Source of the DNA: Alteromonas salexigens
GTDB taxonomy: Bacteria > Pseudomonadota > Gammaproteobacteria > Enterobacterales > Alteromonadaceae
Direction: 5' to 3'
Length of the DNA: 64,000 nt
Assembly (NCBI RefSeq): GCF_025628895.1
Contig: NZ_JAOTJC010000008.1
Span: forward strand, 181,312-245,311
Shown here: positions 35,034 to 44,276 of the stretch, piece by piece
How the letters are laid out: every line of letters begins with the position of its first letter
How positions within the stretch are numbered: position 1 is the stretch's first letter
Translations under genes and position numbers: made by a program
Notes under the pieces: model-generated
Told to the model about the DNA's origin: nothing
Database searches by the model: none
What the model saw: the letters and a program-made list of their open reading frames with translations, nothing else

Positions 35034-36440
35034 ATGAAAATCAGACGTTTTTTTGGCAAAGACATGCGCGAAGCGCTGAATCAGGTTAAAGCCGAACTGG
35101 GCAGCGAAGCCGTAATTATGTCCAACCGCAAGGTTGCTGATGGCATCGAGCTGGTGGCAGCCTATGATAAAGAGCCCGACGCCAAGTTATCGCTGAACAG
35201 GCAGCCGGCAGCCGGCAACACGAGCGGCCAGGCAGCTAAACAGCCGCGCAAAGGCACCCCCAGTCTAAGCGAAATCATTGGTGACGACGGTCCTGACTCG
35301 TTACGGGCACTGCTGGAAAAGCAACAGCAGGCAAAGGTGCAGGCGCAGGAAAACGTGCAGGCCGCACCCACGCCGCCACCCGCTCCTGGACGTCCGGCGC
35401 AGACTCCTTCCGCTCCTGTCAGCCAGGCCCAGGGCGCATCAGACTTTGCCGATATGTTTGCCGATGTCCTGCCGGAAGCACCTCAGGTTAACAATGCGTC
35501 CAACCCCGCTAACAGCGATGAGTTACAAAGCATTAAAGAAGAGCTGGCATCGTTGCGTAATGTCCTGCAGTTTCAGGTGGCCGATCTGATGGAAAACCAG
35601 CAACGCCGCCAACGCCCGGTACACCATTACCTCACTCAGCGACTCGTTGAAATGGGGATCAGTCAGGGGCTGGCGCAGCAACTTATTCATTACACCCCGG
35701 CGCAGAGCAACGAACGGGATGCGTGGCTATATTCCCTGAACCTGCTGGCTAACCGTATTAATGTCAGCGGCAACGATATTCTCACTCAATCCGGAGTAGT
35801 GGCTCTGGTAGGCCCCACCGGTACAGGCAAAACCACGACTGTGGCAAAACTGGCTGCCCGTTATGCGCAAAAATACGGCGCCGACCAGGTCGGCCTGATC
35901 ACTATTGATACCTACCGGATTGCCGCGTTTGAGCAACTGGCTACTTATGGCAAAATCATTGGCTGTACTGTCCGAAAGGCACAGAGCAGCGAAGAACTGG
36001 CCGATAATCTGTTCCAGTTGCGCCACAAGCGACTCATCCTCATCGACACGGCAGGTTTCAGTCAGCGTGACAGCCGGTTAATTAAGCAGCTGAGTCAGTT
36101 TGATAATGGCCAGATGCAACCAGTGCGTAAATACCTGGTGGCACAGGCGAATACCCAATACCCCGCCTTACAGCGTATTATCAGCGCTTACAGTGAAGTT
36201 AATCTGGATGGCTGCATCTTCACCAAGCTGGATGAATGTTACAGCCTCGGAGAGGTCATCAGTGCGGCAGTTGAGTACCAGTTGCCGGTGAGTTATGTCA
36301 CTGACGGACAACAGGTTCCTGAAGATATTAAGGTAGCTGAAGCGAAATCTCTGGTATCGGCTGCTGCAAAGCTTTATAAAAAGTACGGATTGAATCATAC
36401 TAGTGGCAATCAAGAAGTTAATGCAGCACGAGCAGTATGA
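35034..36440 (+). CDS. flhF: Flagellar GTPase FlhF, polar placement
   Basis: A 468-residue SRP-type GTPase that fixes the flagellum at the pole. The B domain is at the N-terminus (MKIRRFFGKDMREALNQVK), a proline- and glutamine-rich linker covers about residues 70-165, and the NG domain follows: G1 VGPTGTGKTTTVAKLAARYA, G2 region ITIDTYRIAAFEQL, G3 LIDTAGFSQRD, and G4 TKLDE. The frame is open from GTG 35022; ATG 35034, with GAGG six bases upstream, is preferred and gives the normal MKI start. The stop overlaps flhG (ATGA). Confidence 0.95.
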   Translation: MKIRRFFGKDMREALNQVKAELGSEAVIMSNRKVADGIELVAAYDKEPDAKLSLNRQPAAGNTSGQAAKQPRKGTPSLSEIIGDDGPDSLRALLEKQQQAKVQAQENVQAAPTPPPAPGRPAQTPSAPVSQAQGASDFADMFADVLPEAPQVNNASNPANSDELQSIKEELASLRNVLQFQVADLMENQQRRQRPVHHYLTQRLVEMGISQGLAQQLIHYTPAQSNERDAWLYSLNLLANRINVSGNDILTQSGVVALVGPTGTGKTTTVAKLAARYAQKYGADQVGLITIDTYRIAAFEQLATYGKIIGCTVRKAQSSEELADNLFQLRHKRLILIDTAGFSQRDSRLIKQLSQFDNGQMQPVRKYLVAQANTQYPALQRIISAYSEVNLDGCIFTKLDECYSLGEVISAAVEYQLPVSYVTDGQQVPEDIKVAEAKSLVSAAAKLYKKYGLNHTSGNQEVNAARAV

Positions 36441-37303
36441 TCGAAGATCAAGCGAGTAGCTTACGGAAGATGAATCAGTCACGATTAATCAAAGTCATTG
36501 CCGTTACCGGAGGTAAAGGTGGTGTCGGGAAAACAAACATTACCCTGAACACGGCCATAGCCATGGCCAAGCAGGGTAAGCGCGTCATGGTGCTGGATGC
36601 CGACCTTGGTCTTGCCAATGTGGACGTGATGCTGGGTCTGCGGGTAGAGAAAAACCTCTCCCACGTCCTGTCGGGGGAATGCACCTTAGACGAGGTGTTG
36701 GTCACCGGCCCCCATGGCATTAAAATAGCACCGGCATCCTCTGGCACTCAGTCAATGACAGAGTTATCGCCTACTGAGCATGCCGGGCTTATCCGCGCGT
36801 TCAGTGAGCTGCGCTCGCAGATAGACGTATTAATAGTCGATACCGCTGCCGGCATATCAGACATGGTGTTGAGCTTTTCAAAAGCCTCGCAGGACATCAT
36901 GGTGGTAGTCTGCGACGAACCTACCTCCCTCACGGATGCTTACGCACTGATTAAAATCCTGAACCGCGAACACGGGGTATTCAGATTTAAAATTATTGCT
37001 AATATGGTCCGCGATGTCCGGGAAGGGCAGGAGCTGTTCAGTAAGCTGTCTAAAGTCACCGGCCGGTTCCTCGATGTGGCACTGGAATTAGTGGCTACCG
37101 TACCCTTCGACGAAAATATCCGTCGCGCTGTACGTAAGCAGACCGCGATTGTCGATGCGTTTCCCTCTTCACCGGCGGCGATGGCCATTACTCAGCTGGC
37201 CACTAAAGCCATCTCATGGCCCATACCCAATCAGCCCGGTGGACATCTGGAATTTTTCATCGAACAATTAATCTCTGACAAAGTTGCGGGAAATCAACGT
37301 TGA
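36437..37303 (+). CDS. flhG: Flagellar number regulator FlhG/FleN (MinD-like ATPase)
   Basis: A 288-residue MinD/ParA-family ATPase that limits flagellar number by acting on FlhF and on the FlrA/FleQ regulator. The deviant Walker A is VTGGKGGVGKTNITLN; Walker A' is MVLDADLGLANVDVMLGL, and the Walker B region is IDVLIVDTAAGISDMVLSFS. It begins at an ATG overlapping the flhF stop, and its own stop overlaps the TTG start of fliA. A 17-residue N-terminal extension before the ATPase fold (MIEDQASSLRKMNQSRL) resembles the FlhF-activating peptide of other FlhG proteins. Confidence 0.95.
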   Translation: MIEDQASSLRKMNQSRLIKVIAVTGGKGGVGKTNITLNTAIAMAKQGKRVMVLDADLGLANVDVMLGLRVEKNLSHVLSGECTLDEVLVTGPHGIKIAPASSGTQSMTELSPTEHAGLIRAFSELRSQIDVLIVDTAAGISDMVLSFSKASQDIMVVVCDEPTSLTDAYALIKILNREHGVFRFKIIANMVRDVREGQELFSKLSKVTGRFLDVALELVATVPFDENIRRAVRKQTAIVDAFPSSPAAMAITQLATKAISWPIPNQPGGHLEFFIEQLISDKVAGNQR

Positions 37304-38028
37304 ATAGTAAGGCCGCTGCTTATCAACAGCAAACGGACAAGTCACAACTCGTCGAAAGACACGCACCGCTGGTAAAACGTATCGCCCACCACTTGATGGC
37401 CCGATTACCGGCGAGTGTTATTGTGGACGACCTTATCCAGTCCGGTATGATCGGGTTGCTGGAAGCGGCACGTAACTTTGATGGCACGAAAGGCGCCAGT
37501 TTCGAAACCTTTGCGGGGATCCGCATCCGCGGTGCCATGCTCGATGAAATTCGCAAGGGCGACTGGACACCTCGTTCGGTACACAAAAACGGGCGAGCTA
37601 TTACCGAAGCCATTTCCCAGGTGGAAGGTGAAACTGGCCGTGATGCCCGGGATGTGGACGTAGCGGCAAAAATGAATGTAAGCCTGCAGGATTACCATCA
37701 GATGCTGAATGAAGTCAGTGCTGGTAAAATTGTGGGTATTGAAGACTTGGGCGTTTCCGAAGACGTGATTGCCACCGAACAAAACCGGGGCAATGACACA
37801 CCGTTGGAAGATTTGATGCAAGGCGCTTTCCAAAAAGCACTTGCTCATGCTATTACTACACTGCCCGAGCGCGAAGCGATAGTATTGTCTCTGTACTACG
37901 ACGAAGAACTGAACCTGCGAGAAATCGGGGAAGTGCTTGACGTCAGTGAGTCCAGAGTCAGCCAGATACACAGCCAGGCCATGTTAAAACTCAAATCACG
38001 AATGAAGTCGTGGCGAGCTGACGAATAA
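37300..38028 (+). CDS. fliA: Flagellar sigma factor FliA (sigma-28)
   Basis: A 242-residue sigma-28 with regions 2 to 4: region 2 VKRIAHHLMARLPASVIVDD and IQSGMIGLLEAARNFD with FETFAGIRIRGAMLDEIRKG; region 3 in the middle; and region 4 with the helix-turn-helix NLREIGEVLDVSESRVSQIH. It transcribes late flagellar and chemotaxis genes from TAAA-N15-GCCGATAA promoters; one such promoter lies at 13808-13834 in this window, in front of the glycan operon. The start is a TTG overlapping the flhG stop (TTGA). FlgM, its anti-sigma factor, is not in the window. Confidence 0.96.
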   Translation: MNSKAAAYQQQTDKSQLVERHAPLVKRIAHHLMARLPASVIVDDLIQSGMIGLLEAARNFDGTKGASFETFAGIRIRGAMLDEIRKGDWTPRSVHKNGRAITEAISQVEGETGRDARDVDVAAKMNVSLQDYHQMLNEVSAGKIVGIEDLGVSEDVIATEQNRGNDTPLEDLMQGAFQKALAHAITTLPEREAIVLSLYYDEELNLREIGEVLDVSESRVSQIHSQAMLKLKSRMKSWRADE

Positions 38029-38067
38029 CAACACACTATAACGAATACACCCTCACTGGAGGCCATT

Positions 38068-38451
38068 TTGGACAAAAATATGAAAATTCTCGTGGTTGAT
38101 GACTTTTCTACCATGAGACGAATCATAAAAAACCTGCTTAAAGATTTGGGGTTCTCCAACATCCAGGAAGCGGACGACGGAAACACCGCATTGCCTATGC
38201 TGCAGCAAGGCGATTTTGATTTTGTAGTGACCGACTGGAACATGCCGGGAATGCAGGGTATCGACCTGTTACGTGCGATCCGCGGTGATGACAAACTCAA
38301 GCACTTACCGGTGCTGATGGTAACTGCGGAAGCCAAAAAAGAGCAGATCGTTGCCGCGGCGCAAGCCGGTGTTAACGGTTACGTGGTGAAACCCTTTACT
38401 GCAGCCACTCTGAAAGAAAAACTCGACAAAATCTTCGAACGTTTAGGTTGA
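38068..38451 (+). CDS. cheY: Chemotaxis response regulator CheY
   Basis: A 127-residue single receiver domain. Acid pocket Asp11-Asp12 (VVDDFST), phospho-acceptor Asp56 (VVTDWNMPG), Thr in MVTAEA and Lys in YVVKPF are all present. [17 protein letters not shown] is the classic CheY first helix. The phosphorylated form binds the N-terminal peptide of FliM and reverses the motor. The start given is TTG 38068, with GGAGG just upstream; ATG 38080 is an alternative that would trim four residues. It follows fliA by 39 bases, so it is probably cotranscribed. Confidence 0.96.
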   Translation: MDKNMKILVVDDFSTMRRIIKNLLKDLGFSNIQEADDGNTALPMLQQGDFDFVVTDWNMPGMQGIDLLRAIRGDDKLKHLPVLMVTAEAKKEQIVAAAQAGVNGYVVKPFTAATLKEKLDKIFERLG

Positions 38452-38484
38452 TCCAGACGCTCCCCAGCTAAATGAGGTTACTGG

Positions 38485-39231
38485 ATGTCAACGAATGTTA
38501 ATGTCCCTATTACACTGGACGAGGCCAAACAGCTAGTTGCCTGTCTGGAGGCAGGAGACAACGAATCGGCGAATGCTATTCTGGAAGCTGTTTCGATGAA
38601 AGAGTCTATTGAGCTTTTCGCCGAGGTGGGCAAACTTACCCGCCAACTCCACGATTCTCTCAACAACTTCCAACTGGATGAGCGCATTGCCGGACTGGCT
38701 AATGAAGACATTCCGGATGCACAGTCAAGACTGACCTATGTGATGGAAGAAACGGAAAAGGCCGCCAATACCACTATGGACGCGGTTGAAGCCAGTATGC
38801 CCATTGCTGAGAACCTGGCCGAGCGTATCGACAAGATCATGCCTGAATGGAAAAAGCTCATGAGCCGGGAAATCGAGCTGGGTGAGTTTAAAGCGCTGTG
38901 CACTGATCTGGATCGGTTACTGGAAGACGCCTCTGACGAGTCCGCCAAACTTACCGGACTGCTTACCGAAGTTCTTATGGCCCAGGGTTATCAGGACTTA
39001 ACCGGGCAGGTAATCCGCCGGGTTATCGAGCTGGTGAAAGAAGTGGAAGACAGCCTGGTTAACATGTTAACCATGTTCGGCGAGCCAGAAGCAAAAGTTA
39101 GTGCTAAACAATCTGAAAAAGAAACCGATAAGATTGGTGCAGAAGGACCAATAATCGATGCCGAACAACGTGATGACGTAGTTCAGGGCCAGGATGATGT
39201 TGATGATCTCCTGTCTAGCCTGGGTTTTTAA
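38485..39231 (+). CDS. cheZ: CheY-phosphate phosphatase CheZ
   Basis: A 248-residue helical protein. The active-site signature YQDLTGQVIRRVIELVKEVE supplies the aspartate and glutamine that dephosphorylate CheY in E. coli. The preceding helix hairpin (residues about 70-165) is rich in charged residues, and the acidic C-terminal tail ending DDVDDLLSSLGF is the CheY-binding peptide. It lies 33 bases after cheY and 12 before cheA, in the fixed order of polar-flagellum gammaproteobacteria. Confidence 0.95.
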   Translation: MSTNVNVPITLDEAKQLVACLEAGDNESANAILEAVSMKESIELFAEVGKLTRQLHDSLNNFQLDERIAGLANEDIPDAQSRLTYVMEETEKAANTTMDAVEASMPIAENLAERIDKIMPEWKKLMSREIELGEFKALCTDLDRLLEDASDESAKLTGLLTEVLMAQGYQDLTGQVIRRVIELVKEVEDSLVNMLTMFGEPEAKVSAKQSEKETDKIGAEGPIIDAEQRDDVVQGQDDVDDLLSSLGF

Positions 39232-39243
39232 GGGAGCCGACGC

Positions 39244-41529
39244 ATGTCGTTTGATGTAGACGAGGATATATTACAGGACTTTCTGGTTGAGGCTGGCGAG
39301 ATCCTGGAACAATTACAAGAACAACTCGTTGATCTGGAAAACAACCCTGAGGACGCAGATTTACTCAATGCGATTTTTCGGGGCTATCACACGGTCAAAG
39401 GGGGCGCAGGTTTTCTGTCGCTCACCGAACTGGTAGAGATATGCCACGGTGCCGAAAACGTCTTTGATGTCATGCGCAATGGCCAGCGCACCCTCACACC
39501 TGAGCTAATGGATGTGATTCTACAAGCCACGGATGTGGTAGTAGACATGTTCGAAAAGGTGAAGGCCCGGGAACCTCTGGAAGCGGCCGATGCCACACTG
39601 GTGGATGTACTGCATAAGCTCAGTAAACCAGAAACCCCGGACGAAAACATTTTCGGTCCGGCCACCACCACCGGCCATCAAACATCAGCCCCATCTGCCG
39701 AAGAGCAGGAATTTGCCATTGAGGAAACGCCCGCACCTGCAGAAGTCGGCGCCATGCATAAAACCTCGGGCGACGGCGGCATAGAAGATATTTCTGAAGA
39801 TGAATTCGAAGCGCTGTTAGACGAACTTCACGGCGGCGGTGCACCGGGCCGCCCGGCGAAACCTGAAACCGCTGCTGCAAAGTCAGAGTCTATGAATGTC
39901 GCGCCTGAGCAAGCCGCTGCGTCTGACTCAGACGATATTACCGATGACGAATTTGAAGCTTTGCTGGATGAATTACACGGCAAAGGCCAGTTTGGGGAAG
40001 ATACTGTCGCTGCTGCACCGGTTGCGCCTGCCAGTAAGCCGACTCCATCTGCCCAGAGCACTGGAAGCAGTGATGACGAGATAACCGATGACGAGTTTGA
40101 AGCCTTACTCGATCAGCTACATGGCAGCGGACAGGGGCCTTCTAAGAAAGAGCCTGCTGCGGCCACCGCGCCACGGGAACCGGAAAAGCCACGGGTTAAA
40201 GTAGACTCGCAGGCAACCGATGCCATTAACGAAGCGAAGGCCAAACAGCAGTCAGTTGCCCCGCCTGCAGAGCCGGCTAAGCCAGCAGGCAAACCCGCAG
40301 CAGTGGCACCGGCACCGAAAAAAGACGACAAAAAAGCGAGCCCGGCCCCGCCTGCGGCGGAGACCACCGTGCGGGTAGATACCAAACGCCTGGACCAGAT
40401 TATGAATATGGTTGGCGAGCTGGTATTGGTGCGTAATCGCCTGCTGAGTCTGGGCATCAGTACCAACGACGAAAGCATGACCAAAGCCATTGCCAACCTG
40501 GACGTAGTGACTGGGGATTTGCAGGGTGCGGTGATGAAAACCCGTATGCAGCCAATTAAAAAGGTATTCGGCCGATTCCCCCGGGTGGTACGGGACTTAG
40601 CGCGTTCGCTGAAAAAAGAAATTACCCTTGAACTGGAAGGTGAAGACACCGATCTGGATAAAAATCTGGTAGAGGCATTGGCCGATCCATTGGTGCATCT
40701 GGTTCGCAACTCGGTGGATCATGGCATTGAAATGCCGGATGACCGCCAGGCCGCGGGCAAACCGCGCATGGGCACGGTCAAGTTGTCTGCGTCACAGGAA
40801 GGCGATCACATTCTGCTTACCATTGAAGATGATGGTAAAGGGATGGACCCGGAAAAGCTCAAAGACATTGCCATTAGCCGTGGCGTGTTGGATGCCGATG
40901 CGGCAGCCCGCATGTCAGACGTGGAAGCGTTCAACCTGATATTCGCGCCGGGCTTCTCCACCAAGACGGAAATCAGTGATATTTCCGGTCGGGGTGTGGG
41001 CATGGACGTCGTGAAAACCAAAATTAATCAGCTTAACGGTACTGTGAACATCGATTCGCAACTAGGCAAAGGAACCCGCTTAGATATCAAAGTGCCTCTG
41101 ACACTGGCTATTTTGCCCACGCTGATGATTATTGTTGGCAAGCAAACGTTTGCCTTACCGTTAGGGGCAGTGAGCGAAATCATCAACATGGACATTAAGA
41201 AAACCAATACGGTTGATGGCCAGTTGACAATGATCGTACGCTCCAAAGCAATTCCGTTGTTTTTCCTGGGCGAATGGCTGATCCGTGGACCGAAGAATAT
41301 CGACCGCGAGAAAGGGCATGTCGTAGTGGTACAAATTGGTACCCAGCAAGTGGGCTTCGTAGTCGACGCTCTGATTGGCCAGGAAGAAGTGGTGATAAAG
41401 CCTCTCGATGCCCTGTTACAGGGAACGCCTGGTATGGCTGGGGCAACGATTACGTCCGACGGCGGCATTGCATTGATCCTTGATATTCCCAGTCTGTTAA
41501 AGCGGTATGCTCGCAAAGCATTGAAGTAG
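39244..41529 (+). CDS. cheA: Chemotaxis histidine kinase CheA
   Basis: A 761-residue CheA. The P1 phosphotransfer domain has His49 in RGYHTVKGGAGFL. Residues about 135-370 are a long Ala- and Pro-rich linker containing three near-identical acidic motifs, at residues 183-197, 232-246 and 280-294. The P3 dimerisation helices (TTVRVDTKRLDQIMNMVGEL), the P4 ATPase domain (HLVRNSVDHGIE, then DDGKGMD and GFSTKTEISDISGRGVGMDV) and the P5 CheW-like domain follow. The typical P2 CheY-binding domain is not evident in the linker. The kinase feeds CheY and CheB. Its neighbours parC and parP suggest polar arrays. Confidence 0.95.
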   Translation: MSFDVDEDILQDFLVEAGEILEQLQEQLVDLENNPEDADLLNAIFRGYHTVKGGAGFLSLTELVEICHGAENVFDVMRNGQRTLTPELMDVILQATDVVVDMFEKVKAREPLEAADATLVDVLHKLSKPETPDENIFGPATTTGHQTSAPSAEEQEFAIEETPAPAEVGAMHKTSGDGGIEDISEDEFEALLDELHGGGAPGRPAKPETAAAKSESMNVAPEQAAASDSDDITDDEFEALLDELHGKGQFGEDTVAAAPVAPASKPTPSAQSTGSSDDEITDDEFEALLDQLHGSGQGPSKKEPAAATAPREPEKPRVKVDSQATDAINEAKAKQQSVAPPAEPAKPAGKPAAVAPAPKKDDKKASPAPPAAETTVRVDTKRLDQIMNMVGELVLVRNRLLSLGISTNDESMTKAIANLDVVTGDLQGAVMKTRMQPIKKVFGRFPRVVRDLARSLKKEITLELEGEDTDLDKNLVEALADPLVHLVRNSVDHGIEMPDDRQAAGKPRMGTVKLSASQEGDHILLTIEDDGKGMDPEKLKDIAISRGVLDADAAARMSDVEAFNLIFAPGFSTKTEISDISGRGVGMDVVKTKINQLNGTVNIDSQLGKGTRLDIKVPLTLAILPTLMIIVGKQTFALPLGAVSEIINMDIKKTNTVDGQLTMIVRSKAIPLFFLGEWLIRGPKNIDREKGHVVVVQIGTQQVGFVVDALIGQEEVVIKPLDALLQGTPGMAGATITSDGGIALILDIPSLLKRYARKALK
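39790..40125 (+). repeat. Triple acidic motif in the CheA linker
   Basis: Three copies of a 15-residue motif close to I(S/T)(E/D)DEFEALLD(E/Q)LHG are encoded at 39790-39834, 39937-39981 and 40081-40125, spaced 49 and 48 residues apart within low-complexity linker. Only two or three residues differ between copies. Confidence 0.9.
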
Positions 41530-41556
41530 CCTTAACGAAATAGGAAACCTTAATCC

Positions 41557-42690
41557 ATGGCCTTTAAAGTCCTGGTTGTTGACGACTCTACGTTTTATCG
41601 TCGACGAGTACGTGAGATTCTGGATGCTGATCGCGAATTAGAAGTAGTAGGCGAGGCCCGGGATGGCCAGGATGCGTTGGAAAAAATTGCCAGCCTGTCA
41701 CCTGATGTGGTTACCATGGATGTGGAAATGCCGGTAATGGACGGTATTTCCGCCGTCAAAGCCATCATGGACAAACGGCCACTGCCAATCTTAATGTTTT
41801 CCTCGCTGACCCACCACGGCGCCCAGGCCACCCTTGATGCGCTGGAAGCGGGTGCACTCGATTTTTTACCTAAGAAGTTCGAGGACATTGCGCAGGACAG
41901 AAAGGAAGCGGCTAGCTTATTACGCACCAAGGTGCGTTTACTGGCACGCCGTGGGGTGGGAATACGCCGTCCGGCTATGTCACAGGGCCGCGTTTCCCCA
42001 ACCTTGCCCTCGAATGCGCCCAAACCTAAGTTTTTCCGTTCATCCAGTGCGTTAACCGGGCGTTCAGATGCTGTGATGCAGCCCACTGTCAGCTCGGTTA
42101 CCCGCTCGGGTAAGCGTTATCAGTGTCTGGCCATTGGCGCGTCCACCGGCGGGCCCGTGGCCCTGCAAAAGGTATTAAGTACGCTGCCCCCTGACTTTCC
42201 TCACCCGATACTGCTGGTGCAGCACATGCCAGGCACCTTTACCAAAGCCTTTGCGCAGCGGCTTGATAACCATTGTGCCATTTCAGTAAAAGAAGCCGAG
42301 TCCGGGGATATTCTTAAACCCGGCCACGCATATCTTGCGCCGGGCGGTATGCAAATGCTGGTAGAAACGCAAGGTCGTGAACACCGTCTGCAGATTACAG
42401 AAACGCGGGCCGCAGATAAAATCAGTTACAAGCCCAGTGTCGACATCACGTTTGGCTCATTGGCTAAAGTATTTGGCGGAGATGTACTGGGAATTATTCT
42501 CACCGGTATGGGCGCGGATGGTCGCGAAGGTAGCCGGCTACTGAAAGATCGTGGTGCCACCATATGGGCACAGGACCAGGAGTCCTGTGTGGTGTATGGC
42601 ATGCCCCAGGCAGTCACTGCGGCAAATATTTCAGAAAAAAGCATCGGCATTGACTCGATGGGGCAGTGTATACAATCGGAAATGGAGTAG
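41557..42690 (+). CDS. cheB: Chemotaxis methylesterase CheB
   Basis: A 377-residue protein with an N-terminal receiver domain (acid pocket VVDDST, phospho-acceptor Asp55 in VVTMDVEMPVMDG) and a C-terminal methylesterase domain with the catalytic triad: serine in AIGASTGGPVAL, histidine in LVQHMPGTFTKAFAQRL, and aspartate in GMGADGREG. It removes methyl groups from chemoreceptors to reset sensitivity. The matching methyltransferase CheR is not in this window. The linker between domains (about 125-190) is longer than in E. coli. It is followed by parC after 39 bases. Confidence 0.96.
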   Translation: MAFKVLVVDDSTFYRRRVREILDADRELEVVGEARDGQDALEKIASLSPDVVTMDVEMPVMDGISAVKAIMDKRPLPILMFSSLTHHGAQATLDALEAGALDFLPKKFEDIAQDRKEAASLLRTKVRLLARRGVGIRRPAMSQGRVSPTLPSNAPKPKFFRSSSALTGRSDAVMQPTVSSVTRSGKRYQCLAIGASTGGPVALQKVLSTLPPDFPHPILLVQHMPGTFTKAFAQRLDNHCAISVKEAESGDILKPGHAYLAPGGMQMLVETQGREHRLQITETRAADKISYKPSVDITFGSLAKVFGGDVLGIILTGMGADGREGSRLLKDRGATIWAQDQESCVVYGMPQAVTAANISEKSIGIDSMGQCIQSEME

Positions 42691-42729
42691 CACGGATATG
42701 CACATCCAGGTACGACAGGCAGCAGTGCA

Positions 42730-43494
42730 GTGAAAATCTGGACGATTGCAAACCAGAAAGGGGGCGTGGGTAAAACCACTACCACCGTCACGCTTGGTGG
42801 ATTGCTGGCACAGCAAGGCAACCGGGTGTTACTGGTAGATACCGACCCCCATGCCTCGCTGAGCTATTATTTCGGCATCGATTCGGAAGAACTGTCCACG
42901 TCTGTGTATGATATTTTCATTAATAACGAACCAGTCACTGCCGATACAGTGTTGGATTGTTTATGTCCCACTAAGCAGGACAGTTTATTTGTGCTGCCCG
43001 CCACCATGGCACTGGCCACACTGGACAGACAAATGGGCAGTCAGCAGGGGATGGGGCTGGTATTAAAAAAAGCGCTGTCAAAAGTAGCCGATGAGTTTGA
43101 TTACGTGCTGCTGGACTGTCCGCCGGTGCTGGGTGTATTAATGGTCAACGCGCTAGCCGCCTGTGACAAAGTCATTGTGCCGACACAGACCGAATATCTG
43201 GCACTGAAGGGATTGGACAGAATGATCCACACGTTGGAAATTATGAGCCGTTCGCTGCACAAGTCCTTCGATACTATTATTATCCCCACCATGTTCGACC
43301 GGCGAACCAATGCCGCCAATGAAGCACAGCGACGTCTGATGACCGATTATGGCGACAAAGTATGGCAGGGAATGATTCCTGTGGACACCCGGCTGCGGGA
43401 CGCCAGTCAGGCGCAAGTACCTGCGTCGGTGGTTTTTCCACGTACCCGGGGCGTGATTGCCTACGATCAGTTACTTAAAGAATTGGAGCAGTAG
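42730..43494 (+). CDS. parC: ParA-like ATPase ParC, polar placement of chemotaxis arrays
   Basis: A 254-residue ParA-family ATPase, not the topoisomerase subunit of the same name. The deviant Walker A reads NQKGGVGKTTTTVTLGGLLA; the A' motif is VLLVDTDPHASLSYYFG and the B motif is FDYVLLDCPPVLGVL. In Vibrio the ParA-like ParC encoded in this same position between cheB and parP brings chemosensory arrays to the cell pole. The start is GTG 42730; no ATG lies near, and the N-terminus MKIWTIANQKGG is the family's. parP follows after seven bases. Confidence 0.9.
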   Translation: MKIWTIANQKGGVGKTTTTVTLGGLLAQQGNRVLLVDTDPHASLSYYFGIDSEELSTSVYDIFINNEPVTADTVLDCLCPTKQDSLFVLPATMALATLDRQMGSQQGMGLVLKKALSKVADEFDYVLLDCPPVLGVLMVNALAACDKVIVPTQTEYLALKGLDRMIHTLEIMSRSLHKSFDTIIIPTMFDRRTNAANEAQRRLMTDYGDKVWQGMIPVDTRLRDASQAQVPASVVFPRTRGVIAYDQLLKELEQ

Positions 43495-43501
43495 TAAGCC
43501 G

Positions 43502-44260
43502 ATGAGCAAGGGCACGCCGTTTGCGCGGGAAGATGTGATGGAGGACTACCTCAATGATCTGCTGCGGGCGCCAGAGGATCCCGCAGACGTGGTCGCGCGC
43601 ACCGCAAAGTTGCTTGAACAGGCCGCAGTGACGAGTATTCCCGATGTCGTTGCCGATGAAGAACCAGCCGTGGCCGAATCGGTGGAACCTGAATCAGTTA
43701 CTGAGCCTGCCGCTAACGTTCAGCCTCCCCCGGTTGCGGATGAGGCATCGGATAATACCGCAGCGCAGGCACCGACAGCCAGCCAGCTAGCGTTACGTGA
43801 TAGCCTTGATGAGCAGTTTCAGGCGCTGTTTTTCGAAGTGGCCGGGCTGACACTGGCGGTACCGCTGACCACGCTTGGCGGCATTCACCGGCTGGAAAAA
43901 ATTGGCCCGCTGTTTGGAAAACCGAAGTGGTTTAAAGGGGTTATGCTGCACCGTGACGAAAAGCTAAATGTTGTCGATACGGCGCAGTGGGTCATGCCCG
44001 AAAAATATGACGAAAAATTAGCGCAGACGCTAAACTATCAATATCTTATTATGCTGGGTGACAGCGCATGGGGGCTAGCCAGCGATAAACTGGTCAATAC
44101 TGTCACACTTACAAAAACAGAAGTGCAATGGCGGGCGGCCCAGGGTAAGCGTCCCTGGCTGGCTGGCATGGTAAAAGAAAAAATGTGTGCGTTAGTCGAC
44201 GTACATCAGTTAATATCAATGCTTAACAACGGCTTAGGCAGTAACGACCAGACGCCTTAG
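43502..44260 (+). CDS. parP: Chemotaxis array-positioning protein ParP (CheW-like domain)
   Basis: A 252-residue protein with a short N-terminal helix (EDVMEDYLNDLLR), an acidic Pro- and Ala-rich linker to about residue 95, and a C-terminal CheW-like domain (FEVAGLTLAVPLTTLGGIHR, GVMLHRDEKLNVVDTAQWVM, CALVDVHQLISML). This is the layout of Vibrio ParP, which couples CheA to the polar anchor through the ParC ATPase encoded just upstream. The frame is open from 43457, but ATG 43502, seven bases after parC, gives the sensible start. Alternative reading: a second CheW paralogue. Confidence 0.88.
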   Translation: MSKGTPFAREDVMEDYLNDLLRAPEDPADVVARTAKLLEQAAVTSIPDVVADEEPAVAESVEPESVTEPAANVQPPPVADEASDNTAAQAPTASQLALRDSLDEQFQALFFEVAGLTLAVPLTTLGGIHRLEKIGPLFGKPKWFKGVMLHRDEKLNVVDTAQWVMPEKYDEKLAQTLNYQYLIMLGDSAWGLASDKLVNTVTLTKTEVQWRAAQGKRPWLAGMVKEKMCALVDVHQLISMLNNGLGSNDQTP

Positions 44261-44276
44261 CGAGGGAGCCAGGTTC

